Shown piece by piece: positions 15,024-23,340 of a DNA stretch of 40,380 bases; the first letter of the stretch is position 1, and each line of letters opens with the position of its first letter. Origin of the DNA: an uncultured Collinsella sp. (GTDB lineage Bacteria; Actinomycetota; Coriobacteriia; Coriobacteriales; Coriobacteriaceae). The position numbers and the translations under genes were made by a program. Under the pieces are notes generated by a model that was not told the origin of the DNA, searched no databases, and saw nothing but the letters and a program-made list of their open reading frames with translations. The stretch is taken from contig UQXT01000005.1 of assembly GCA_900545075.1 (NCBI GenBank), forward strand, positions 1 to 40,380, read 5' to 3'.

Positions 15024-15884
15024 TTAGTTCTCCCCCTTATCCTGCTTACCCAGATACGCCTCGATAACGGCGTCGTTGTTCTGGATTTCCTCTGCCGTGC
15101 CCTTGGCGATAACCTTGCCAAAGTTAAGCACGCAGATGCCCTCGCAGATGTTCATAACGAGCGACATATCATGCTCGATAAGCATGATAGCGATGCCGAA
15201 GGTGTCGCGAATCTTAACGATGTTCTCCATGAGCTCCGCGGTCTCGGACGGGTTCATGCCGGCGGCAGGCTCATCGAGCAGCAGTAGCTTGGGGTTGGTG
15301 GCAAGCGCGCGGACGATCTCCAGACGACGCTGAGCGCCGTAAGGCAACGATCCGGCCTGCTCGTTTGCCAGATGCTCCATATCAAAGATGGACAGCAGCT
15401 CCATGGCGCGCTCGTGAGCAGCCTTCTCGTGCTTCCAATACGCCGGCAGGCGCAGCACGCCCTCAAAGCCGGAATAGCGCTCCTGGTTATGCAGGCCGAC
15501 CTTAACGTTATCCTCCACCGTCATGGTGTTGAACAGACGAATGTTCTGGAAGGTACGGGCAATACCCATGCGGTTGACCTGATAGACCGACTTGCCCGAG
15601 GTGTCCTCACCGTCGAGCAGGATGGTGCCGTGCGTGGGCTGGTACACCTTGGTGAGCAGATTGAAGACCGTGGTCTTGCCAGCGCCGTTGGGGCCGATGA
15701 GACCGGCGATCTCAGTCTTGCCGATGGTCAGGCTAAAGTCGTCTACTGCCTTAAGGCCGCCAAACTCAATGCCCAAGTGGATGCACTCGAGCGCCGGGCG
15801 CTGACCCAGGTCGCGGTCGGGAACGATGGCGCCAGAAGGATACGGGACCATCTTGCCCTTGTTGAACTCAAATTTACTGGGCAT
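15024..15884 (-). CDS. livG: Branched-chain amino acid ABC transporter ATPase LivG
   Basis: The 286-residue second ATPase of the transporter has Walker A GPNGAGKTT, Walker B LLLLDEPAAGMN and a slightly unusual signature region (LPYGAQRRLEI), which is normal for LivG. The LivG-specific C-terminal tail (GTAEEIQNNDAVIEAYLG) is present. I start at the ATG at 15884, preceded by AAGGAGGT and overlapping the end of livM by 11 bases; the frame is open 14 codons further upstream without a better start. It pairs with LivF to form the nucleotide-binding dimer. Confidence 0.96.
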   Translation of the reverse strand: MPSKFEFNKGKMVPYPSGAIVPDRDLGQRPALECIHLGIEFGGLKAVDDFSLTIGKTEIAGLIGPNGAGKTTVFNLLTKVYQPTHGTILLDGEDTSGKSVYQVNRMGIARTFQNIRLFNTMTVEDNVKVGLHNQERYSGFEGVLRLPAYWKHEKAAHERAMELLSIFDMEHLANEQAGSLPYGAQRRLEIVRALATNPKLLLLDEPAAGMNPSETAELMENIVKIRDTFGIAIMLIEHDMSLVMNICEGICVLNFGKVIAKGTAEEIQNNDAVIEAYLGKQDKGEN

Positions 15885-16962
15885 CGGCTGCCACCTCCTT
15901 CTTGGAAGCAAAGCGATCCTTGACACGACCGAAGAACGCCTTGAGCTGCGGGTTGTTGGTAAAGATCATGACCAAGATCAGCACGATGGCGTAGATGAGC
16001 ATGCGGTAGTCCGAGAACTGACGGAGCAGCTCGGGAAGCACCGTGAGCAATGCCGCCGCGATGACGGAGCCGCGCATATTGCCCAGACCGCCCAGGACCA
16101 CGAACACCAGGATGAGGATGGACGTGTTGAAGTCGAACTTGGTGGCGGAGAGCTGCGAGAAGTTACCGCCGAAGAGAGCTCCGGCAGCACCGGCGAGGGC
16201 AGCGGAAACCACGAAGGCGATCATGCGGTACTCGGTGACGGAGATGCCCACAGACTCGGCAGCGATCTTGTTGTCGCGCACGGCCATAATGGCACGGCCG
16301 GTACGGCTGCGAACCAGGTTGAGCACGATCACGAGTGCGACCATGACCAGGATGGCACCGGCGAGGAAGGTCGAGTACGTCGACACACCCGATGCTCCCT
16401 GCGCGCCCTTGATGATGGCGGTGCCGTCCTCGAGCAGGTGCAGGTCATCGATCGTGGAGTTACCCGTGATGTTAAAGATCACATGCAGGCCGCGGGAATC
16501 GACGCCCACAATGAGGCAGGTGACGATCTCCTTGATAATCTCGCCAAAGGCCAGCGTCACGATAGCCAGGTAATCGCCGCTCAGACGAAGGACCGGGATG
16601 CCAATCAAGAAGCCCAGGATGGCGGCAGCGATGGCGCCGACCACGATACTGATGATAAGGCGCACCGGATCGGAGGGAACGGCGCTCTCCAGCGCGACGG
16701 CGGTGACGATTCCCGTATAGGCACCGACACTCATAAAGCCCGCGTGGCCCAGCGACAAGTCGCCCGCGATGCCGACGACGAGGTTAAGGGAAATGGCCAT
16801 GACGATATAGGCCGTGATGGGAACCAGCTGACCGGCGATCATGCGCGGAATCATGTGGTTGGACTGCATAAAGAACACGATGGCAAACGCCACAAGGCAC
16901 ATGGCGTACGTGACAAAGTCGTGACGCGTCTGCTTGTCTTTAAGAAACTTCATAACGCTCAC
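15874..16962 (-). CDS. livM: Branched-chain amino acid ABC transporter permease LivM
   Basis: The 362-residue integral membrane permease has about ten hydrophobic helices and the LivM signature region (NLVVGIAGDLSLGHAGFMSVGAY, then RSRTGRAIMAVRDNKIAAESVGI). It forms the translocation pore with LivH. Its GTG start directly follows the livH TAG; an ATG three codons on (MKFLKDK) is equally likely. The stop overlaps livG. Confidence 0.95.
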   Translation of the reverse strand: MSVMKFLKDKQTRHDFVTYAMCLVAFAIVFFMQSNHMIPRMIAGQLVPITAYIVMAISLNLVVGIAGDLSLGHAGFMSVGAYTGIVTAVALESAVPSDPVRLIISIVVGAIAAAILGFLIGIPVLRLSGDYLAIVTLAFGEIIKEIVTCLIVGVDSRGLHVIFNITGNSTIDDLHLLEDGTAIIKGAQGASGVSTYSTFLAGAILVMVALVIVLNLVRSRTGRAIMAVRDNKIAAESVGISVTEYRMIAFVVSAALAGAAGALFGGNFSQLSATKFDFNTSILILVFVVLGGLGNMRGSVIAAALLTVLPELLRQFSDYRMLIYAIVLILVMIFTNNPQLKAFFGRVKDRFASKKEVAADAQ

Positions 16963-17844
16963 CTACACCTTCTCGGGGACGTACTTGCCCAAGAGGCCGG
17001 CAGGCTTGACGAGCAGGACGATGATCAGAACACCAAAGACGATGGAGTTGGCAAGGCTCGTGGAAATGTAAGCCTGCGCCATCGCTTCGATGATGCCGAT
17101 GAGAATGCCACCGACAAAAGCGCCGGGGATGGAGCCGATGCCACCGAAGACGGCGGCGTCGAAGGCCTTGATGCCTGGCATGGCACCCGTCGTGGGCTGC
17201 AGCACCGGCGAGTAGGAGCACAGCAGCACACCGGCGATGGCGGCAAGGGCAGAGCCGATGGCAAACGTCATCGAAATGGTGCGGTTGACGTTGATGCCCA
17301 TGAGCTGAGCGGCAGCCTTGTCCTCGGACACGGCGCGCATGGCCTTGCCCATCTTGGTCTTACCTGTAAAGAACATCAGGCCGGCCATGATAACCAGGCA
17401 GGCGACGATGGTGACGAGCGAGACGGCGCTTACGTTGAACTTGGCCAAGAACTCCGGCACCTGGAAGGTGACGAGCGAAGTGAAGTTCTTGGGCGTGGCG
17501 CCCCACAGAAGCTGCGCGGCGTTCTGCAGGAAGTAGGACACGCCGATAGCCGTGATCAGAACGGCCAGCGGGCCTGCTTGGCGCAGCGGCTTATAGGCCA
17601 GGCCCTCAATGAGAACACCGAGAACCGTGCAGGCCACGCAAGAGAGAACTACAGATGCCCAGCCCGGGAGGCCGAGATACGACGTGGCGCAGAACGAGAC
17701 ATAGGCACCGACCATGATGACATCGCCGTGAGCGAAGTTCAGCATCTTGGCGATACCGTAGACCATGGTGTAGCCCAACGCGATGATGGCGTAGACGCTG
17801 CCCATGGACAGGCCGTTGACCAGGTATTGGATAAAGACCGTCAT
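16963..17844 (-). CDS. livH: Branched-chain amino acid ABC transporter permease LivH
   Basis: The 293-residue permease shows LivH features: GLSMGSVYAIIALGYTMVYG at the N-terminus, LNFAHGDVIMVGAY, and the EAA-like KTKMGKAMRAVSEDKAAAQLMGI loop. About eight transmembrane helices are apparent. I start at the ATG at 17844 with GGGGGA nine or so bases before it; an open upstream extension of 31 codons overlaps the intercistronic hairpins and is unlikely to be translated. It lies 139 bp after livJ. Confidence 0.95.
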   Translation of the reverse strand: MTVFIQYLVNGLSMGSVYAIIALGYTMVYGIAKMLNFAHGDVIMVGAYVSFCATSYLGLPGWASVVLSCVACTVLGVLIEGLAYKPLRQAGPLAVLITAIGVSYFLQNAAQLLWGATPKNFTSLVTFQVPEFLAKFNVSAVSLVTIVACLVIMAGLMFFTGKTKMGKAMRAVSEDKAAAQLMGINVNRTISMTFAIGSALAAIAGVLLCSYSPVLQPTTGAMPGIKAFDAAVFGGIGSIPGAFVGGILIGIIEAMAQAYISTSLANSIVFGVLIIVLLVKPAGLLGKYVPEKV

Positions 17845-17890
17845 GTTCCACATCCCCCTTTCGAATAGGTTTCCAGTTAATGTATGAAAC

Positions 17891-17953
17891 AGGGACGTTA
17901 CATCGTCCCTAGATACCAAGCAAGCAGGGAAGGCCAAAACCTCCCCTGCTTGG
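17891..17953 (-). other. Tandem stem-loops between livJ and livH
   Basis: Two hairpins lie in the 139-bp gap: AGGGACG-loop-CGTCCCT at 17891-17910, and a longer one at 17916-17953 (CCAAGCAGGG arms, with one bulge). Neither is followed by Ts on the minus strand. Such elements often stabilise the upstream binding-protein message or partly terminate, giving more binding protein than permease. Confidence 0.6.
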
Positions 17954-17983
17954 GATCAAAACCGCTCTATGTAAGGCGGCCAA

Positions 17984-19171
17984 TTAGGCCTGTACGTACT
18001 TGCCGTCGGTAATGACGTACGCCGTCGGGTCCTTCTGGACCTGGCCCTTGTCGTTCCAGGAGAGCCTGCCAGTCAGACCGTCAACGGTAATGTTGCGCAT
18101 AGCCTCGGGAAGCTTTTCGGCAACCTCGGTCGGGTCGGCGTCGGCACCCAGGCCGGCTTCCTTGAGGGCCTCGACCACCGCATGCACGCCGTCGTAGGCG
18201 TCGGCGGCAAACTGGTCCGGAGTCTCGCCATACTTATCCTTGTAGGCGTTGACGAAGTCGGCATTCTTCTCGTCATCGGCGGAGAATGGGGTCATGAGCA
18301 GCAGACCCTCGGCCAGAGAGGTGTCGAAACCTTCCACGCCCAGGATACCGTCCATACCGTCGCAGCCCATCATCTTGACGTCGTAGCCCATGTCCTTGGC
18401 GTTCTTGAGCAGGACGGACGCCGGCGTGTAGTAGATCGGCGCAAAGATCATGGTGGCGCCGGCCTGCTTGGCCTTGGTCAGCTGGTTGGTAAAGCTCGTG
18501 GCGGAGTCGTCCTTAAAGGTCTCCTCGTCAACAATCTCGAGCTTGGACTCAGCGGCCTGGGCCTTAAAGGAATCTGCGATGCCCGAAGAATAGGCGTCGC
18601 CGGAGTTATAGAACAGCACGAACTTCTCGTTCGCATACTTCTGCGCCAGGAACTTGGCAGCGTTGACACCCTGGTTGGGGTCGGTGAAGCAAACCTGGAA
18701 GACGCAATCCTTGCCCTTGGTAACGTCCTCGGAGGACGCGGACGGGGTGATCATGAACGTCTCGGGGTCGTTACCACACTCTGCGGCAACGGCAACCGAC
18801 GCACCCGTGGTGGTCGGGCCGACGAGGGCCTGCATGCCCCAGTCGAGCAGGGTGTTGAAGGCGTTGACGGCCTTCTCGCCGTCAGCCTGGTCGTCCTCGG
18901 CCTTGCTGACAAGCGGCAGCTCCTTGGTCGAGAAATCCTTGCAGCCAAGCTCGACAGCCTGGGTAACGGACTTGCCGTAGGACGCGTTGGCGCCGGTCAG
19001 CGGGCCGATGGTGCCGATCTTAAACGAAGCGTCGCCCGAAGCGGAACCACTGTCGCCGCCGTTGGAGGAGCAGCCAGCTAGAATGGACATCGCCCCCAGA
19101 CCTGCTGCGCTCGCGATAACGCTCCTGCGATTCATAACAGGGTTCAATGACTTACCGGTGAGGCTCGACAT
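17984..19171 (-). CDS. livJ: Branched-chain amino acid ABC transporter binding lipoprotein
   Basis: The 395-residue product is the extracytoplasmic solute-binding protein of the Liv system. The N-terminus has a twin-arginine pair (RRSV at 15-18), a hydrophobic stretch and a lipobox LAGC with the lipidated Cys34, so it should be a membrane-anchored lipoprotein, perhaps exported by Tat. The type 1 periplasmic-binding fold follows: GTIGPLTGANASYG, ALVGPTTTGAS, TPSASSEDVT, FYNSGDAYSSG and a C-terminal WNDKGQVQKDPTAYVITDG. The ATG has AGGAGAG seven bases upstream. It heads the livJHMGF operon. A damaged paralogue lies 270 bp upstream. Confidence 0.95.
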   Translation of the reverse strand: MSSLTGKSLNPVMNRRSVIASAAGLGAMSILAGCSSNGGDSGSASGDASFKIGTIGPLTGANASYGKSVTQAVELGCKDFSTKELPLVSKAEDDQADGEKAVNAFNTLLDWGMQALVGPTTTGASVAVAAECGNDPETFMITPSASSEDVTKGKDCVFQVCFTDPNQGVNAAKFLAQKYANEKFVLFYNSGDAYSSGIADSFKAQAAESKLEIVDEETFKDDSATSFTNQLTKAKQAGATMIFAPIYYTPASVLLKNAKDMGYDVKMMGCDGMDGILGVEGFDTSLAEGLLLMTPFSADDEKNADFVNAYKDKYGETPDQFAADAYDGVHAVVEALKEAGLGADADPTEVAEKLPEAMRNITVDGLTGRLSWNDKGQVQKDPTAYVITDGKYVQA

Positions 19172-19442
19172 GCGGCTCTCCTCTCAAATCTCGTCGGGTT
19201 TCGGTTACCCGACAGGCCATCCTTCGCCGTGTTCGGCGTTCGCAAAATAGTAGACGCTTTAGTTAAGGAAAGTGGCGATTATTTCAACTTTTCTTTGGAT
19301 TTGTTCATTTATCCATAATTCTGCGTATTTCTATTACTTTATGCAGTATTGCCACTTTATTATGTAAAAGTAATGTTTCCATTCTGTTACAGGCGTCCCT
19401 TCCCTGAATAAAACAGCCTCACCGATCGTGCTTTATGCGCAC
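19172..19442. other. AT-rich liv promoter region
   Basis: This 271-bp stretch is much richer in A and T than its surroundings and holds no gene. It contains the liv leader, a 7-bp hairpin at 19193-19213 (GTCGGGT/ACCCGAC) just before the livJ ribosome binding site, the candidate promoter below, and repeated GCCACTTT-type words on both strands (near 19274 and 19350). Confidence 0.6.
19260..19287 (-). promoter_or_regulatory. Candidate liv promoter
   Basis: On the minus strand TTGAAA (19282-19287) and TAACTA (19260-19265) are 16 bases apart, about 90 bp before the livJ start. A similar GTTGAAATA...GCCAC sequence occurs upstream of the 36733 gene. Confidence 0.4.
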
Positions 19443-19940
19443 TTAGGCGGCGATGTACTTGCCGTCCTGAATCACATAGGCCGTAGCGGGCTTCTCGACT
19501 TGGCCTTCGTCGTTCCACGTGAGCTCGCCCGTCAGGCCCTCGATCTTGATCTTGCGCATGGCCTTGGTCGGCTGGTTGATAAAGCTCGTGGAGGAGTCGT
19601 CCTTAAAGGTCTCGGTATCGACGATATCGAGCTTGGACGCCTTGACCTGCTCGGCAAAAGCGTCGGCAACGCCCGAGCTATACGTATCGCCGGAGTTGTA
19701 GAACAGGGCGATCTTGGCATCCGCGTACTTCTCTGCCAAGAACTTCGCGGCGCTGGCGCCCATGGTGGGATCGGTGAAGCAAACCTGAAAGACCGTGGTC
19801 TTGTCCTTGGTGACGTCGAGCGACGAGGCCGAAGGCGTGACCATGAGCATATCGTCGGCGATCTCGCCCGAGACGGCGACGGCGGCACCAGTCGTGACGG
19901 GGCCGACGAGCGCCTGCATGCCCCAGTCGCACAGGGCAAA
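19443..19940 (-). pseudogene. Doubly deleted livJ paralogue
   Basis: The minus strand encodes a 158-codon open remnant that aligns closely with LivJ but has lost two parts. The N-terminal ~104 residues, with signal peptide and lipobox, are gone; similarity begins around LCDWGMQALVGP at about 19937. Inside, about 123 residues are missing in frame: the LivJ TKA of TSFTNQLTKAKQ is joined straight to MRNI as TKAMRKIKIEGLTG. The rest (VFQVCFTDP, LFYNSGDTYSSG, WNDEGQVEKPATAYVIQDGKYIAA) is well conserved. With no signal peptide and half the binding domain absent it cannot work as a binding protein. It reads as a decaying tandem duplicate of livJ. Confidence 0.88.
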
Positions 19941-20137
19941 CCTTATGGTGCAAACGTTGACAGTTTGTTACGGAGTTCCGTTTGTAGCGAGCATGTTTCC
20001 AATGTTTCCGCAGCGTTTCGGGGGTGCCGTTTTGTGCGACTCCTGTTGCCTGGCGAGCACGCGCCCTCGGTTCACGCTAGAATGCATTCAACCTTTAAGC
20101 GGTTAATCCATCCATAAGATGCACGAAGGAGCTATCT
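19941..20137. other. Upstream region of hom
   Basis: This interval holds the 5' break of the livJ remnant and the hom control region. Promoter-like words are TTGACA at 19958-19963, without a good partner, and TAGAAT at 20078-20083, about 55 bp before the hom ATG. No hairpin leader or riboswitch is evident. Confidence 0.4.
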
Positions 20138-21481
20138 ATGAGCGAACCCCTGCGCACCGTGAACGTCGGTCTGATCGGTCTGGGAACCGTCGGCGGCGGC
20201 GTGGCCCGTCTGATCAAGAGCCACCACGATGAGTACCTGGCAGCCTACGGCATCGACCTTAAGCTGACCCGTGCCTGCGCGCTTGCCTGGGAGCAGGCCG
20301 AGGCGGCAGGCATTGAGCGCGAGGCCTTTACGAGTGACTGGCGCGACGTCGTCACCGACCCCGCCGTCGACATCGTCGTCGAGCTGATCGGCGGCGAGCA
20401 TCCCGCAACCGAGATCTTTACCACTGCCTTTGAGCACGGCAAGCACGTCGTCTCTGCCAACAAGGCCCTGCTGGGCCGTCACGTCGAAACACTTGCCGAG
20501 AAGGCACGCGCGTGCGGCGTGCAGATTAAGTGCGAGGCCAGCTGCGGCGGCGGTATCCCCATCGTGAGCACGCTTGAGCACGACCTGGTGGGCAACAAGA
20601 TCCTGACCATCGCCGGCATCCTTAACGGCACCACCAACTATATCCTGTCGCGCATGGACGCCGAGGGCGCCGATTACGCCGACGTCCTTGCCGACGCGCA
20701 GGCCAAGGGCTATGCCGAGGCCGACCCATCCGCCGACGTCGACGGCTTCGACGCCGCCAGCAAGACGGCCATCCTCGCCTCCATCGGCTTTGGCACCCGC
20801 GTTACCACCGATGATGTGTACCAGCAGGGTATCCGCACCATCGGCGCCGAGGACATCGCCCAGGCCCGCGAGCTCGGCTACACCATTAAGCTGCTCGGCA
20901 TCGCCCGCAACACCGACGCCGGCGTCGACGTCCGCGTGCATCCCACGCTGATCCCCGCCGACCACATGCTTGCCAAGGTTAACGGCGCCATGAACGCTGT
21001 CTACGTGGTAGGCGACGCCGTGGGCGAGACCATGTTCTACGGTGCCGGCGCAGGCTCCTTCCCCACCGCGAGCGCCGTCGTGGGCGATATCCTGTCGCTC
21101 TCCGAGCAGATCAGCCGCGGCGTGGCTCCGTTGCCCGAGATTGAGCCCTATGGTCACAACCTCGCCTTTAAGCCCATGGACGAGCTCCAAACCAAGTACT
21201 ATGTGCGCCTGAAGGTCGCCGACCGCGTGGGCGCCCTGTCCGAGACGGTCGACATCTTTGCCAAGCACAACATCTCGATCTCGCTCATCAACCAGGTCGA
21301 GGACGGCAAGTCGGGCGTCAGCGATGCCTGCTCGGTCATCTTCCTGACGCACCGCGCGCTCGAGAAGGACGTCCAAGCTGCCGCCGCCGAGCTTGCCAGC
21401 GTCGACTGCGTGGCCGAGGTCGCCAACGTCCTGCGCATCGAGGACGTCGATGCCTGGACCGAAGGCGTCATGGCCAACTAA
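20138..21481 (+). CDS. hom: Homoserine dehydrogenase
   Basis: The 447-residue enzyme reduces aspartate semialdehyde to homoserine, the branch point to threonine and methionine. The NAD(P)-binding GLIGLGTVGGG is at 11-21, the catalytic-domain signature (ILNGTTNYILSRM, then ADPSADVDGFDAASK) is intact, and a C-terminal ACT domain (VRLKVADRVGALSETVDIFAKHNISI) suggests feedback control, as in other ACT-bearing homoserine dehydrogenases. The ATG has AAGGAG seven bases upstream. It is monocistronic, ending at a strong hairpin terminator. Confidence 0.97.
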   Translation: MSEPLRTVNVGLIGLGTVGGGVARLIKSHHDEYLAAYGIDLKLTRACALAWEQAEAAGIEREAFTSDWRDVVTDPAVDIVVELIGGEHPATEIFTTAFEHGKHVVSANKALLGRHVETLAEKARACGVQIKCEASCGGGIPIVSTLEHDLVGNKILTIAGILNGTTNYILSRMDAEGADYADVLADAQAKGYAEADPSADVDGFDAASKTAILASIGFGTRVTTDDVYQQGIRTIGAEDIAQARELGYTIKLLGIARNTDAGVDVRVHPTLIPADHMLAKVNGAMNAVYVVGDAVGETMFYGAGAGSFPTASAVVGDILSLSEQISRGVAPLPEIEPYGHNLAFKPMDELQTKYYVRLKVADRVGALSETVDIFAKHNISISLINQVEDGKSGVSDACSVIFLTHRALEKDVQAAAAELASVDCVAEVANVLRIEDVDAWTEGVMAN

Positions 21482-21516
21482 TCCACTACTTCGAACCTCA
21501 ACGGAGCTCAACGCAA

Positions 21517-21555
21517 AAGGCGCGCTGCCTGCATCAACCGCAGACAGCGCGCCTT
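21517..21555. terminator. Terminator between hom and the antiporter gene
   Basis: AAGGCGCGCTG pairs with CAGCGCGCCTT, with a further CTGC/GCAG at the tip, followed on the plus strand by CTATTATTT. It separates two convergent genes. Confidence 0.8.
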
Positions 21556-21593
21556 CTATTATTTGGACGGAACCCGTATCCCGACATTCCTCG

Positions 21594-23156
21594 CTACTTG
21601 CCGTCGTCGTCCTCGGCTTCTTCTCTTGCATAGAGCTCCAGCATGCGGCGGCGGTATTCGCGCACGGCGAGCTTGGCGCGCTCCAGGCGGCGACGCTCGC
21701 GCGGAGTCAGCTCGGACGGGTCGATCTCATCACCATAGGTCTTATCGGCAAGAAGATGCGCCGCGTCCACGATGCGGGCATCGATGTGGCCGCTCGCCGC
21801 CTCGGCGGAAAGACGCTCGGCAATCGTATCGAGCGTAGGCAGGCCTTCGAATACGCGACCATGGCCATGCGAGGTCAGCAGCTCGTGCTCGCGTGCGAGC
21901 AGGCTCGCCAAATCATGATGGGCACGCAGGATGTCGAGCGCATCGGATGGATGCTCGGCGACTTCTGCCACAGCGGCGACCGGCGCGGCGTCGACCACGC
22001 GGTAGAAGAGCTGCGCGAGCAGCGGCATCAAGAACACCGTGATGGCACCGGCGGCAACCATGACCGACGCAATATCTTGCGACAGCGCGCCCGCGTTGAC
22101 GGCAACGCTTGTCACGGCAACGATGATCGGCAGGGCCGTGGTGCAGTAGAGCGCCACGGTAATGCGACCATACGCCGACACATCTCGCGTCGCAGGACAA
22201 ATGCTCATAGAGATGAGAATGGGCACGGCACGAATAATCAGCAACGCCACGATAAAGCCCACGAGCAAGCCCGGGCGCGAAGCCACAGCCGTCAGGTCAA
22301 TCTTTGCGCCCGATACGGTAAAGAACACCGGAATCAAAAAGCCGTAGGCCAGGCCGTCGAGCTTGGTCTCGAGCGTATGGTTACCCTCGGGGATGATATA
22401 GCGCAGGACAAAGCCGGCGGCAAAAGAACCCAACACGATGTCGAGGTCAAAGATGGCCGAGAACGCCACGAGCGTGACCAGGATGAGCACCGTCAGGCGC
22501 ACGAACGTCTGCGACGTGGTATCGGCGCGTTCCTCGACAAACGCAAAGAAGCGGCTGCCGACGCGCCTGGAACGACTTGGGACCACGGCCAGCAGCACGC
22601 AGACCACAGCAAACAAGCCAAGAATCACGAGCGTCTGGATGCCGGTGCGGGCAGACAGCAGCACCGACATGGCGAGCACGGGACCGAGCTCGCCCCAAGT
22701 GCCATACGCGAGAATCGAGTCGCCCACACGCGTGCCGGTGAGCGAGCGCTCACGCATGATGGGCACGAGCGTGCCGAGCGCCGTAGAAGTGAGGGCAAGC
22801 GTCACGGCGATACCGTCGAAATGACTGACCGAGAACCACGGGGTAAAGCGCACGGCAAGCCAGGCGATACCAAACGTGACGACCCACGTCGCCAAGCCGT
22901 AGCGCCCCTCGACGCCCGTGATGCTCTTGGGGTCGATCTCAAAGCCGGCAAGCAGGAACAAAAAGGCCAGGCCGAGCTCGGACACCAGCGACACCTCGGC
23001 ATCCACATGGATAAGGCCGAGCATATGCGGGCCCAGCACCGCACCGAACACGAGCAAAAAGACCGTCTCGGGAACGGGTTTTCCAGGAATCGCCGAGGCG
23101 ATGAAGGGGCTTGCAAAGGCCACGAGTGCGATGATGGCGAGCGAAGCGAATGCCAT
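21594..23156 (-). CDS. Cation:proton antiporter, CPA2 type
   Basis: The 520-residue membrane protein has about twelve transmembrane helices and the pattern of CPA2 (Kef/Nap-like) sodium or potassium/proton antiporters: PETVFLLVFGAVLGPHMLGL, ELGLAFLFLLAGFEID, and a central DLDIVLGSFAAGFVL segment. There is no KefC-like RCK or TrkA-N nucleotide-binding domain. Instead the last ~130 residues are a hydrophilic, highly charged tail (RERRRLERAKLAVREYRRR) that may form helices in the cytoplasm. The ribosome binding site is AGAAAGG. On the minus strand an extended -10 (TGC-TACAGT, 23184-23192) lies close upstream. Confidence 0.88.
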   Translation of the reverse strand: MAFASLAIIALVAFASPFIASAIPGKPVPETVFLLVFGAVLGPHMLGLIHVDAEVSLVSELGLAFLFLLAGFEIDPKSITGVEGRYGLATWVVTFGIAWLAVRFTPWFSVSHFDGIAVTLALTSTALGTLVPIMRERSLTGTRVGDSILAYGTWGELGPVLAMSVLLSARTGIQTLVILGLFAVVCVLLAVVPSRSRRVGSRFFAFVEERADTTSQTFVRLTVLILVTLVAFSAIFDLDIVLGSFAAGFVLRYIIPEGNHTLETKLDGLAYGFLIPVFFTVSGAKIDLTAVASRPGLLVGFIVALLIIRAVPILISMSICPATRDVSAYGRITVALYCTTALPIIVAVTSVAVNAGALSQDIASVMVAAGAITVFLMPLLAQLFYRVVDAAPVAAVAEVAEHPSDALDILRAHHDLASLLAREHELLTSHGHGRVFEGLPTLDTIAERLSAEAASGHIDARIVDAAHLLADKTYGDEIDPSELTPRERRRLERAKLAVREYRRRMLELYAREEAEDDDGK

Positions 23157-23183
23157 GTGATGCCTTTCTCTTGTTTGCGCTTC

Positions 23184-23192
23184 ACTGTAGCA
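23184..23192 (-). promoter_or_regulatory. Candidate extended -10 of the antiporter gene
   Basis: TGC followed by TACAGT on the minus strand, about 30 bases before the ATG; no matching -35 is clear. Confidence 0.3.
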
Positions 23193-23225
23193 CCCTCGCC
23201 GCCCTCAACGCGCCGCGAGCTGTCG

Positions 23226-23231
23226 TATCAT
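23226..23231 (+). promoter_or_regulatory. Candidate -10 box of purL
   Basis: TATCAT about 110 bp before the purL ATG. The leader between contains no obvious purine riboswitch. Confidence 0.3.
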
Positions 23232-23340
23232 AGTGAGGTTTACAAACATGCGGCTCAAGGCGACCGCGAGGCTTGCCCCGTAAACCGACCGCTGCCGCAT
23301 ACCGTACCGTACGCCCAACCGATCAGGAAGGCAGGAACCA

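Noticed and set aside
15826..17868. A 680-codon plus-strand frame antisense to livM and livH
   Set aside because: The product is an implausible His/Asp/Gly-rich polypeptide, while the minus strand encodes two canonical permeases.
19958..19963. TTGACA as the -35 box of hom
   Set aside because: At 17-18 bases downstream there is only GTTTGT/TTTGTA, a poor -10, and the site is about 175 bp from the start codon.
20132..21631. A 499-codon open frame antisense to hom
   Set aside because: It is a composition shadow of the homoserine dehydrogenase gene, without ribosome binding site or recognisable domain.
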